Shown here in pieces: positions 16,480 to 24,407 of a stretch of 64,000 nt of DNA (position 1 is its first letter; every line of letters begins with the position of its first letter). The translations under genes and the position numbers were made by a program. The stretch is from NCBI GenBank assembly GCA_902783375.1, contig CACZQN010000011.1, positions 25,198-89,197 on the forward strand. The letters run 5' to 3'. The notes below the pieces were generated by a model that searched no databases, had not been told where the DNA came from, and was given only the letters and a program-made list of their open reading frames with translations. This DNA is from an uncultured Lachnospiraceae bacterium. GTDB lineage: Bacteria > Bacillota > Clostridia > Lachnospirales > Lachnospiraceae.

Positions 16480-17520
16480 TCACTCAAACAGTGAATCGAA
16501 ATACCCCATCAGTTCCCGCAGCAGTGGTTTCATGCCCTGGATCTCGCTGAGTTTCCGGGTCTCGATGTTCATCCGTCTTCCACTTTCGAACTCGATATAC
16601 AGATCCAGCTTATCGTCCTCTGCATCCGCCTCCCCGTCAGCGGTCGTCATCTCGCCCATGCCGTAATATCCTCTGTCGTGATTTCCGTAATTGCCGGCTT
16701 CGTGGTCATAGTAACTGAACATATAATTCCGGACAAGATCGGTTCCGGCCAGGATCTCTGTCACCTTTTCGTAGAAATCCTCCGGGAATTCGATGTAGGC
16801 GTCGGAGATCTCTTTCCCTTCTGCATAGCGGTAAAGCGATTTTTCAAGCAGGTAGTCTTCACCCACTTTGATTCCGCCGTAATCGCTGCAGAGATCATCC
16901 TGGACAAATCTCAGGTCAATCCTCGTGACAAGCGAGGTCTCCTTCTCCGGATAGAGATCCTCAGATCCGAAGGAAGCAAACCAGGAGGCAAAGATATCAT
17001 AGATCGCCTCACCCCACCGCGCATCCGGTTCATTGTTCTTCGTAAAGGATAAGCTTTCTCCGGAAGCATAGTCCACCGTGAACGGATACGCCTCAAATTC
17101 CGGCGGAAGTCCCGCCGTCACGTCATATACCCCGTTCTGGGATACGAGGTCGTACGTCTCGATCACATCCTGCAGTTCCATCAGCAGGGTCTGATCAGCC
17201 GCATGCCGGACTCCCGTATTCTCCTCAGAAGCGGTCAGCACGCCATCCGCTCCCTGTTCGATCTGAAAATGAAATCCATGATTTTCATCGCCATAGAACC
17301 GGTTGTTGAGGAAGAGCTTGGCGTCAAATCCGGTAATCTCTTTCGATACAATCTCCTTCGGTGCATCTTCATCGATTCTGGTTGTATTCCCGCCGTCGAT
17401 GACTTCCGAGCCGGTCTCTTCCGCCTGTCCAGGCTTCGCTGCATCCCCACATCCGAACAGGCCGGACAGGGACAGCGCGCAGATGCATAGTGCCAGCATG
17501 ATTTTCCCTTTTCTGCTCAT
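16480..17520 (-). CDS. Putative lipoprotein of unknown function
   Basis: A 346-residue secreted lipoprotein. The signal peptide ends in the lipobox LFGC, so Cys24 is the predicted lipid anchor. The mature part is acidic and hydrophilic, with no catalytic motif that I recognise; the ASWFASFGSEDLYP and YYDHEAGNYGNHDRGYYG stretches are notable. It follows pmbA by 80 bases on the same strand and could be co-transcribed with tldD-pmbA, although no functional link is evident. Confidence 0.8.
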   Translation of the reverse strand: MSRKGKIMLALCICALSLSGLFGCGDAAKPGQAEETGSEVIDGGNTTRIDEDAPKEIVSKEITGFDAKLFLNNRFYGDENHGFHFQIEQGADGVLTASEENTGVRHAADQTLLMELQDVIETYDLVSQNGVYDVTAGLPPEFEAYPFTVDYASGESLSFTKNNEPDARWGEAIYDIFASWFASFGSEDLYPEKETSLVTRIDLRFVQDDLCSDYGGIKVGEDYLLEKSLYRYAEGKEISDAYIEFPEDFYEKVTEILAGTDLVRNYMFSYYDHEAGNYGNHDRGYYGMGEMTTADGEADAEDDKLDLYIEFESGRRMNIETRKLSEIQGMKPLLRELMGYFDSLFE

Positions 17521-17600
17521 ATTACCAATAACTCCTGTTTTGTTTCGTCTCGCTGCCGGCTTTATTCCGCCGCCGGATCTGAACTACCTGCTGCCGGTTT

Positions 17601-18935
17601 TTACTTCCCGGCCACGGAAAGTTCCGGCACCAGCACCGACGTGGAGCCGATCCGGGTGAATCCGCGCGGGAAGCCGAATTCCAGGTCGTTCCCGAGCGCT
17701 TTGATGCTTTCAAGCATCCGGAAGAAGTTCCCGGAAACCGTGATTCCATTCACCGGCTTTCCCTTCTTTCCATTCTCGATCCGGAAGCCTGAAGCCATCA
17801 GCGACAGATCTCCGGTGATCGGATTGAGGCCTGCATGCAGACCCGCGAGACTGGTGATGATCAGGCCGCCGTCTGCCATCTGGTAAAGCGCTTCTTTTTC
17901 TGTATCACCCGCTGCGAGATAAAAGGTAAATGGGGCAATCCCCACTGCCCCGGAGTACGATGCCTTGCTGGCATTGCCGGTGCTTTCCACGCCCGCTTTC
18001 CCGGCCGTTTCCAGGTTGTAGAGCAGGGTTGAAAATACGCCGCCGTCCACGATTTTCTTGGTCCTGGTGGCAACGCCCTCTGCGTCGAACGGCATCTTCG
18101 CGCCGCTTTCCGCATAGAGCGGATCATCGATGATGGTCACCAGCGGGCTGGCGATCTGCTCTCCTTCCTTTCCTGCCAGCAGCGACAGGCCGTTCTGTGC
18201 AGCCTTCGCGGAAAAGATCTGCGCGTTCGCGCCGAGCAGCGAAGCAAATGCCCGCCCGGTAAAGACGACAGGATATTTACCGGAAGCAACCGGCTCTGCA
18301 CCGATGGTATCTTTCGCATTCTCCACAGCTACTTTCGCAATCTTTTCCAGATGAACAGATGCAAGCGGGGCGACTTCATACTCGTCACCGTCATACATCT
18401 CATCACCCTCTCTCAGAATCGCCGACTGCATGGCCAGCTGGAATGCATAGGTATTCGACAGATCCAGTCCTGCGGAATTGATGATCCGCACACTGCCCTT
18501 CACTTCTGCGATCGTATTCTCGGAGCTCTCCTGCACCCGCGGATCCTCAGCCAGCGTTTTGTGATAGAGGTCGAGTGCCATAGCACGCATATCCGCCTTT
18601 TCCGGCGCCGGATTCTGCACCTCCGGATACGCGGAACTGCCTCCGAAAATCGGTGCCGCTTCTTTATTCAGATATGCAGCATTGTCCATCGCCTCGCGGA
18701 CGATGCGGGAAGCTTCGCTGTCCGTAAACAATTCTGTCGAGCATGATCCTGCCTTACCGTCCACGATACAGCGGAAGCTGCAGCCGGCTGTCTTATCATT
18801 TGCAAATCCCGTGATTTTCCCCTGCATCGCGCTGGTGTCGAGAGACTCTTCTTCTGCATAGTAAAGCTCATATTCTGTAAGGCCCGCTGCCTTCGCCTCT
18901 GCGATGACAAGTGCCTGGAATTCTTCAAATGTCAT
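17601..18935 (-). CDS. pmbA: PmbA/TldE-type metalloprotease partner
   Basis: A 444-residue member of the TldD/PmbA family. It lacks the HExxxH zinc motif found in its neighbour TldD and is thus the non-catalytic TldE/PmbA partner; the family landmarks SFRCIVDGKAGSCSTELF, MYDGDEYE and GGLIITSLAGLHAGLNPITGDLSLMASG are present. In E. coli TldD and TldE form a heterodimeric protease that trims microcin B17 and degrades CcdA. Its ATG lies three bases after the stop of tldD, so both subunits are made together. No peptide-antibiotic gene is seen nearby. Confidence 0.92.
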   Translation of the reverse strand: MTFEEFQALVIAEAKAAGLTEYELYYAEEESLDTSAMQGKITGFANDKTAGCSFRCIVDGKAGSCSTELFTDSEASRIVREAMDNAAYLNKEAAPIFGGSSAYPEVQNPAPEKADMRAMALDLYHKTLAEDPRVQESSENTIAEVKGSVRIINSAGLDLSNTYAFQLAMQSAILREGDEMYDGDEYEVAPLASVHLEKIAKVAVENAKDTIGAEPVASGKYPVVFTGRAFASLLGANAQIFSAKAAQNGLSLLAGKEGEQIASPLVTIIDDPLYAESGAKMPFDAEGVATRTKKIVDGGVFSTLLYNLETAGKAGVESTGNASKASYSGAVGIAPFTFYLAAGDTEKEALYQMADGGLIITSLAGLHAGLNPITGDLSLMASGFRIENGKKGKPVNGITVSGNFFRMLESIKALGNDLEFGFPRGFTRIGSTSVLVPELSVAGK

Positions 18936-18938
18936 GTC

Positions 18939-20327
18939 TTACCTCCCTCCTACCGTGATGGATGACACGCGGATCAATGGCTGGCCGACATTGGTCGGGA
19001 TCGAGCCACTCGACGATCCGCACATGCCCTGTGCCGAAGCGAGATCCGTGCCGACACGGTCGATGTTCATCAGGATCTCGGAGCCCTTGCCGATCAGTGT
19101 CGCACCTCGGACCGTCTCACAGATCTTACCATTTCGCACAAGATATCCCTCATTGACTGCAAAATTGAATTCGCCGGTGACCGGATTCACAGATCCGCCG
19201 CCCATCGATGCAGCATAGAGGCCATATTCCATGGATTCGATGATTTCCTTGTTGTCATCCGTCCCTGCGGCAATATAGGTGTTGCTCATGCGGGAGGTCG
19301 GTTCATAATGATAGTTCTGCCGCCTGCCGCAGCCCGTCGGCGCCATGTTCATCCGGCGCCCGCCGAGGCGGTCGACGAGATAATTCTTCAGGATGCCGTT
19401 CTCGATCAGAACCAGTTTCTGTGTCGGATGCCCTTCGTCATCGATGTTATTGGAACCCCAGGATCCCGGTTCCGTTCCGTCATCAATGGCCGTGACCTTC
19501 GGATTCGCGATCTGCTGTCCGAGTTTCCCGCAGAACTGGCTGCGTCCGGTTGCTACGGACGTTGCTTCGAGAGAATGACCACAGGCCTCATGAAAAATCA
19601 CGCCGCCAAAGCCATTCTCAATTGCCACCGTCATCTTCCCTGCCGGGCAGTAATCTGCATGCAGCATCGTCACCGCACGGCGGGCAGCCTCGCGGCCGAG
19701 CGTCTCCGGCACCTCGCCGGCAAAGATCTCAAGACCTCTTCTTGCACCTGTAGATGCACTGCCGGACTGGTTCTCACTGCCATTTGATGCCACAGCATTC
19801 ACCATGATCCGCGCACGGATATGCCGGTCCTCTGTCAGGAGGCCTTCACTGTTTGCAATCTGGATCTGGCGGTCAACAGAAAGCAGTCTTCCCTGGACCT
19901 GGACGATCTCTTTGCTATAAGCCTTCGCACCCTCGTAGGCTGCGCGCAGAAGATCAATCTGCTCCTTGTTACCCGCACTGGCGGGGTTAATGCGGACAGC
20001 ATGGATGTTCGGATAAACCGTCTCATGCAGAACAATATGCTGCCGCTGATCCTCCCGGATTACTCCGAGCGCCTCTGCAGCCTGCAGCGCACAGCGGAAC
20101 AGCCCCTCTCTGCTGATGTCGGACGTCGATGCATAGACACTCTGCGTCCCAAGCAGCAGGCGGATTCCGACACCGGATAGCTGCTCATTGACAATCTCAT
20201 CCACATCCCTGCCAAGCATCGTAATCGTTCCCTGTCTCGTGTGCTCAGCAAAGACTTCTGCGAAATCCGCCCCGGATGACATTGCGCAGCCGAGCAGTTC
20301 CTGGAGCAATGACTGTTCAAGAATCAT
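18939..20327 (-). CDS. tldD: TldD metalloprotease subunit
   Basis: A 462-residue catalytic subunit of the TldD/TldE protease. The zinc motif HEACGH (HExxxH) is in VIFHEACGHSLEATS, and the third ligand region is likely the GRRQNYHYEPTSRMSNTYI segment; both are intact. It degrades unfolded peptides through a closed dimer with PmbA/TldE, encoded three bases downstream. GGGAGGAG stands before the ATG. The gap upstream (20328-20525) contains array A of the dyad repeat family. Confidence 0.94.
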   Translation of the reverse strand: MILEQSLLQELLGCAMSSGADFAEVFAEHTRQGTITMLGRDVDEIVNEQLSGVGIRLLLGTQSVYASTSDISREGLFRCALQAAEALGVIREDQRQHIVLHETVYPNIHAVRINPASAGNKEQIDLLRAAYEGAKAYSKEIVQVQGRLLSVDRQIQIANSEGLLTEDRHIRARIMVNAVASNGSENQSGSASTGARRGLEIFAGEVPETLGREAARRAVTMLHADYCPAGKMTVAIENGFGGVIFHEACGHSLEATSVATGRSQFCGKLGQQIANPKVTAIDDGTEPGSWGSNNIDDEGHPTQKLVLIENGILKNYLVDRLGGRRMNMAPTGCGRRQNYHYEPTSRMSNTYIAAGTDDNKEIIESMEYGLYAASMGGGSVNPVTGEFNFAVNEGYLVRNGKICETVRGATLIGKGSEILMNIDRVGTDLASAQGMCGSSSGSIPTNVGQPLIRVSSITVGGR

Positions 20328-20417
20328 GGTTTACTCCTCCCTTTTTTAAACCTTTTCTCAATGATCTATTTACATGTAGCTTCCTATCTGGCTTACGGAC
20401 CACCCCGGCGAAGATTT

Positions 20418-20513
20418 CATCTTGAAGCGAGGATTCCTCGGGAAAAGATGAATTCGCCGCTCCGCCCTCATGAATTTTTCATCTTGGACCTGGGATTCGG
20501 CTAAAAAAAGATG
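20418..20513. repeat. Dyad-repeat array A (short)
   Basis: Half-sites CATCTT at 20418 and 20480 alternate with AAGATG at 20445 and 20508. The unit is 62-63 bases, and the CATCTT-to-AAGATG linker is 21 or 22 bases, as in arrays B and C. It lies in the gap between the GATase gene and tldD. Confidence 0.8.
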
Positions 20514-20525
20514 AATCAGCATCTA

Positions 20526-21242
20526 TCAGCCTTCTGTATTCGTCGATGCTGCTGTTGCTGCTTCTACCAGCCAGTCAAAGATCGGTTTCATCCCATCCTC
20601 CACCAGTTTTTCCGGGTGCCACTGTGTGGCGAGGACTCTGTCCCCCAGTTCATAACCTTCGATCACACCGTCCGGGCTCATTGCATTCAGCGTAAAGACA
20701 TCCGCCAGTTCTTTCACTGCCTGGTGGTGTGTGGAGTTGACCGTCAGTGTCGCTGCTCCTCCGAAGATTTCCGCGAGGTGCGTGCCCGGCACGACATCGA
20801 CCGGATGCCTGGTCTCTCCATTCTGGTGCTCGATCTCCACCTCCGGCCGGTCAAAGATATGCTGGTCATGCTTGCCGCCCATCACGACATTCAGGATCTG
20901 CTCCCCGCGGCAGATTGCGAGAATCGGCTTCTCTCCTTTCATGAACCGCTTCGCAAGCAGCATCTCCGTAATGTCCCGTTCTCTCGTCGCCGGAAAACTC
21001 TTTTCATGTGCCGGCTCACCCAGGAATTCTGCATTGATATCCGCCCCGCCGGACAGAATCAGGCCGTCGAATGCTTCATAGATCTGGTCGGCATCTTCCT
21101 CGCTCAACACCGTCCCGGTCAGAAACGCCAGGCCACCTGCCGCCTCAACCGCCCGGAGATAGGTCGGCGCCGGCTGCGCCGGGGCGATATTGCCAGGCGT
21201 ATAGGAAGCAACTGCAATTTGGGGTTTTCTCTCTCTGGACAT
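20526..21242 (-). CDS. Gamma-glutamyl-gamma-aminobutyrate hydrolase-like class I GATase (peptidase C26)
   Basis: A 238-residue glutamine-amidotransferase-fold hydrolase. The nucleophile is C111 in PILAICRGEQILN, with the oxyanion loop LILSGGADI, and the catalytic His-Glu is in ATQWHPEKL. PuuD-type enzymes split gamma-glutamyl-GABA in putrescine breakdown, while relatives act on other gamma-glutamyl compounds; no putrescine genes flank it, so the substrate is open. Three 19-bp repeats lie directly upstream (21259-21326). Confidence 0.88.
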   Translation of the reverse strand: MSRERKPQIAVASYTPGNIAPAQPAPTYLRAVEAAGGLAFLTGTVLSEEDADQIYEAFDGLILSGGADINAEFLGEPAHEKSFPATRERDITEMLLAKRFMKGEKPILAICRGEQILNVVMGGKHDQHIFDRPEVEIEHQNGETRHPVDVVPGTHLAEIFGGAATLTVNSTHHQAVKELADVFTLNAMSPDGVIEGYELGDRVLATQWHPEKLVEDGMKPIFDWLVEAATAASTNTEG

Positions 21243-21258
21243 AAAGGCCTCCGTTTCA

Positions 21259-21326
21259 TATCTGTTCTTTTATCTCGTATCTGTCCTTTTATCTCGTGTC
21301 TGTTCTTTTATCTCGTATCTGCTCTT
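21259..21326. repeat. 19-bp tandem repeats before the GATase gene
   Basis: Three copies of TATCTGTTCTTTTATCTCG (21259, 21278, 21297, with one or two changes) and a partial fourth (21316-21326). They occupy the 5' region of the minus-strand GATase gene. Confidence 0.85.
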
Positions 21327-21338
21327 CCGGACAGCTCC

Positions 21339-21775
21339 GGCATCTTTTATTGCTCTTTTTCTCTGGTAAGATGACATTTCGAGTTCCCCTGAGGCCCCTT
21401 TGCATCTTTCCTGGAATGTTTCTTCTGGTAAGATGCATTCCCTGGCTCCACATGCATCTTCCCAGGTGCGTTTATCTCCTCAAGATGCATTCTCAAGCAT
21501 CTTTGAGGCTCTCATGCATCTTCCCAGGGATTTTCCTTCTGGTAAGATGCATTCTCAGGCTCCGCTTGCATCTTCTCAGGGATTTCCCTTCTGGTAAGAT
21601 GCATTCTCAGGCTCCGCTTGCATCTTCTCAGAGATTTTCCTTCTGGCAAGATGCATTCCCCGGCTCCACATGCATCTTCCCAGCAGCGTTTATCTCCTCA
21701 AGATGCATTCTCAAGCATCTTTGAGGCTCCGCTTGCATCTTCCTGGAGATCTCCCTTCTTGTAAGATGAATTTCA
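21339..21775. repeat. Dyad-repeat array B (52/62-bp units)
   Basis: AAGATG half-sites start at 21368, 21430, 21482, 21544, 21596, 21648, 21700 and 21763, that is steps of 62, 52, 62, 52, 52, 52 and 63 bases. Each is AAGATGCA, then 15 or 25 bases, then TGCATCTT, then a fixed 21-base linker. The long unit differs from the short one by about 10 bases in the first gap only. Located between the nuclease-like gene and the GATase gene. No gene is seen in this 657-base gap. Confidence 0.92.
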
Positions 21776-21834
21776 TGACTCATCTCCACTAACAAGGTGC
21801 TTATTTATTATACTAGTTGGCAAAAACGCAGTCA

Positions 21835-21888
21835 AGGTATCCGGTTAGCGTAAGACATCTGCAGATGTCTTACGCTAACCGGATACCT
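21835..21888. repeat. Perfect 54-bp palindrome
   Basis: AGGTATCCGGTTAGCGTAAG, then ACATCT, is followed by its exact reverse complement, with the centre at CTGCAG (21861/21862) and no unpaired loop. It begins 11 bases after the stop of the nuclease-like gene (minus strand). A T-rich stretch (TTTTT) lies beyond it in that direction, so it may act as a terminator, but a loop-free palindrome is unusual for one. Confidence 0.9.
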
Positions 21889-21899
21889 GTCTGGTCTTT

Positions 21900-22844
21900 T
21901 CAGAGCAGATATTTCTCGAGTAACCTGCGGACGAGCTGCGGACGAAGTGGCTGTCTGTCGCTTTCGAAGGTAAACAGCAGGTTTTCACCTGGGAAGATTC
22001 TGTTTTCTTCATACAGGAACAGGCGCCAGACAAAATCAGCGCAGTACTGGGGATCATCCAGCCTCCCGAGATGTTCCAGATAATACTCTTTTCTCTCTTT
22101 ACGATTCAGCACCGTAAAATCAGGATGAATTGTTTCGCCGGAAAGGTAGATCGGACATTCATATCGATATGGAATTCCCATATGGTACATCATATCCGCT
22201 ATGATCATCTCAGATTTCGAGCGAACCAGTTCGCCTCTCTCCGTTTGAAACGTAGGCATCCCATCCGGAATCCCTTTGGTCTGATACTCCTGTTCAGACC
22301 ATTTCCTGGCAAATTCTTCGTCAGAAAGTCTGATGGGCGCGATTAATGCTTTCCTCTCTTCGCTCAGATGATCATAGATTTTTTCAGGAGCACCAACGGA
22401 ATCGGTCTTCAGAAGTTTCAGAAGCTTCTCTTGTTCACTTTTTGCAGCTTTCAGTACCTGAAGGATATAGTCTTTTTGCGCAAGTTCCCTGGCAATCTCA
22501 CCTTGATTCTTTTTGAGATAGCTTCCATCCGGATCCCCGGAATCCTGTACGAGGTAATATTGCGTTCTATTTTTCGAAGTACTGATCCGGAGTCTCCCGC
22601 TCCTGCCAAGCACCGATGAACGCTCCAGATAACTGATCATCTCTTTCAGTTCAGCAATTCTCAGCATTATTGTTCTTTTGATATCAACCATCTTGTGCAC
22701 ACTCCTATCCAATGAATTGGATATCACAGTTTCAATAACTTCTCCTTTTCTCATTCGTTTTCCCTGCGACGGCATCTTCAGGGAGCGATTTCTTTTTGTC
22801 GAAATGACTTTCTGACCCGGCATCTTCAGATCGACAAACTGCAT
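21900..22844 (-). CDS. Putative PD-(D/E)XK nuclease-like protein
   Basis: A 314-residue protein of unknown function. An N-terminal helical part (about residues 40-170, with Lys/Glu-rich segments) precedes a compact C-terminal domain. The latter reads RSKSEMIIADMMYHMGIPYRYECPIYL, then TIHPDFTVLN and EYYLEHLG, an order of Glu, Asp, Glu and His residues that resembles PD-(D/E)XK nucleases such as Vsr-like proteins. Similar orphan proteins are common in Lachnospiraceae (from memory). GGAG precedes the ATG at 22844. It has no operon partner; array B and the palindrome follow it. Confidence 0.72.
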   Translation of the reverse strand: MQFVDLKMPGQKVISTKRNRSLKMPSQGKRMRKGEVIETVISNSLDRSVHKMVDIKRTIMLRIAELKEMISYLERSSVLGRSGRLRISTSKNRTQYYLVQDSGDPDGSYLKKNQGEIARELAQKDYILQVLKAAKSEQEKLLKLLKTDSVGAPEKIYDHLSEERKALIAPIRLSDEEFARKWSEQEYQTKGIPDGMPTFQTERGELVRSKSEMIIADMMYHMGIPYRYECPIYLSGETIHPDFTVLNRKERKEYYLEHLGRLDDPQYCADFVWRLFLYEENRIFPGENLLFTFESDRQPLRPQLVRRLLEKYLL

Positions 22845-22895
22845 CTTTGTCGTCTCCTATCTGAGCCCATTATGCAGAAAATCCATTTCCCCTCT

Positions 22896-22934
22896 AAAAG
22901 CACGGATGGCGCCCTGACTATGTCAGGACGCCAT
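22896..22934 (-). terminator. Terminator of pgmB
   Basis: On the minus strand ATGGCGTCCTGAC and GTCAGGGCGCCAT form a 13-bp stem with one mismatch, followed by CCGTGCTTTTAG. It lies 74 bases after the pgmB stop. Confidence 0.7.
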
Positions 22935-23007
22935 TTCATGCGTTTTATAACAGCTTTCAGCAGTCAAAAGCTGCATTTTTTAAATCAAGATCTCCACGAT
23001 CACTGCA

Positions 23008-23661
23008 TTACCCGATCTTCGCGACGATCTCTTCGATCGGCATTGCGAAGAGGCCCGGGATGTGGATCTCAGCGCCAGGAAGGTTCTCCGGGAGGCCAAT
23101 ACCAACGGCCTTCATGCCACCGTTGTGTGCTGCTTCGATGCCTGCAAGGGCGTCTTCGAAGACGATGCACTCATCATAGGAGAAGCCCATCTCATCCGCG
23201 CCGCGGGTGAAGACTTCCGGATCCGGCTTCGGCTTGGAAACCTTTGTGCCATCGATCAGGACATCGAAAAGCGGTGTGATCTCAAGCTTGTCAAGAATCA
23301 GCGGAGCATTCTTGCTGGCGGAGCCAAGCGCAAGCTTGTAGCCCTGCTCTCTTGCATGTGTCAGGAACTCAACAACACCCGGAAGGATCTCGTCCTTGGT
23401 CAGCTTGTTAATGTAGCCGACATAGACATCATTCTTCTTTGCGCAGTAGAATTCTTTCTCTTCATCGCTCATGGTACGGCCGCCGATCTCAAGAATGATC
23501 TCGAAAGAACGGGTACGGGAAACACCCTTCAGACGCTCATTGTCCTTCTCATTGAAGTCAATGCCGAGTTCATTTGCAAGATCTTTCCATGCAAGATAGT
23601 GATACTTTGCGGTATCGACGATAACGCCGTCCAGGTCGAAAATAAGGCCCTTATAGCTCAT
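23008..23661 (-). CDS. pgmB: Beta-phosphoglucomutase
   Basis: A 217-residue HAD-superfamily enzyme that interconverts beta-glucose-1-phosphate and glucose-6-phosphate after maltose, trehalose or cellobiose phosphorolysis. The nucleophile and acid are D9 and D11 in GLIFDLDGVIVDT; the family's LKGVSRTRS hinge (substrate-binding R and S) and GSASKNA, PKPDPEVF and FEDALAGIEAAHNGGM motifs are all intact. GGGGG stands before the ATG. No disaccharide phosphorylase gene is visible nearby. Array C lies between this gene and transketolase. Confidence 0.95.
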   Translation of the reverse strand: MSYKGLIFDLDGVIVDTAKYHYLAWKDLANELGIDFNEKDNERLKGVSRTRSFEIILEIGGRTMSDEEKEFYCAKKNDVYVGYINKLTKDEILPGVVEFLTHAREQGYKLALGSASKNAPLILDKLEITPLFDVLIDGTKVSKPKPDPEVFTRGADEMGFSYDECIVFEDALAGIEAAHNGGMKAVGIGLPENLPGAEIHIPGLFAMPIEEIVAKIG

Positions 23662-23701
23662 GTTGTAAATCCCCCTTTACATGAATGAATTACACCGGTA
23701 C

Positions 23702-23761
23702 CAGCCAGGCCATGCAATCTTAGATCGTTGGCAGCCAGACCACGCAATCTCTCATCGCTGA
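23702..23761. repeat. 30-bp direct repeat, two copies
   Basis: Two 30-base copies starting CAGCCAGGCCATGCAATCT (23702) and CAGCCAGACCACGCAATCT (23732), with several changes between them. It lies between pgmB and array C. Confidence 0.6.
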
Positions 23762-23797
23762 CAGTCCGGCCGGATCCCGGAAAAGTTCTTTTGTTTT

Positions 23798-24336
23798 CAT
23801 CTTATTATCGAATTCTCTCGATTCAAGATGACTGGATTATGACGATGGCGTTGTGAATTCATCTTTTCTCTTCTTTTCTTTGACGTAAGATGAATTCCCG
23901 GCTGCGTTGACAGATTCTTTTCATCTTTTCTCTTCGCTTTTCCGACACAAGATGAATTCCCGGCTGCTCCGGCAACTTCTTTGCATCTTTTATCTTCGCT
24001 TTTCCGACGGAAGATGCATTCCCAGCTGCTCCGGCAACTTCTTTGCATCTTTTATCCTCGTTATCCCGATGCAAGATGCATTCCCGCCTGCTCTGGCAAC
24101 TTCTTTGCATCTTTTATCTTCGTTATCCCGACACAAGATGCATTCCCGCCTGCTCTGGCAACTTCTTTGCATCTTTTATCCTCGTTATCTCGATGCAAGA
24201 TGCATTCCCGCCTGCTCTGGCAACTTCTTTGCATCTTTTATCTTCGTTATCCTGACGCAAGATGCATTCCCGCCTGCTCTGGCAACTTCTTTGCATCTTT
24301 TATCTTCGTTATCCCGACGCAAGATGCATTCCCGGC
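23798..24336. repeat. Dyad-repeat array C (exact 62-bp period, nine units)
   Basis: AAGATG starts at 23825, 23887, 23949, 24011, 24073, 24135, 24197, 24259 and 24321, exactly 62 bases apart. Each unit has AAGATGCA (AAGATGAA in the first units), 25 bases, TGCATCTT, then 21 bases. The first units are more degenerate and the last lacks its right half-site, which looks like an array frozen between growth and decay. The whole 746-base gap before transketolase holds no gene; several frames stay open only because the repeat lacks stops. Confidence 0.93.
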
Positions 24337-24407
24337 TGCGCAGCCAGCTTCTGCGCGATCAGCTTCTGCTCGCCCAGCGCCTGAGGCCGCCAATGACTAA
24401 ATCAATC

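Noticed and set aside
23798..24336. CRISPR array
   Set aside because: The sequences between half-sites are themselves repeated, not unique spacers; there are no cas genes and units diverge gradually.
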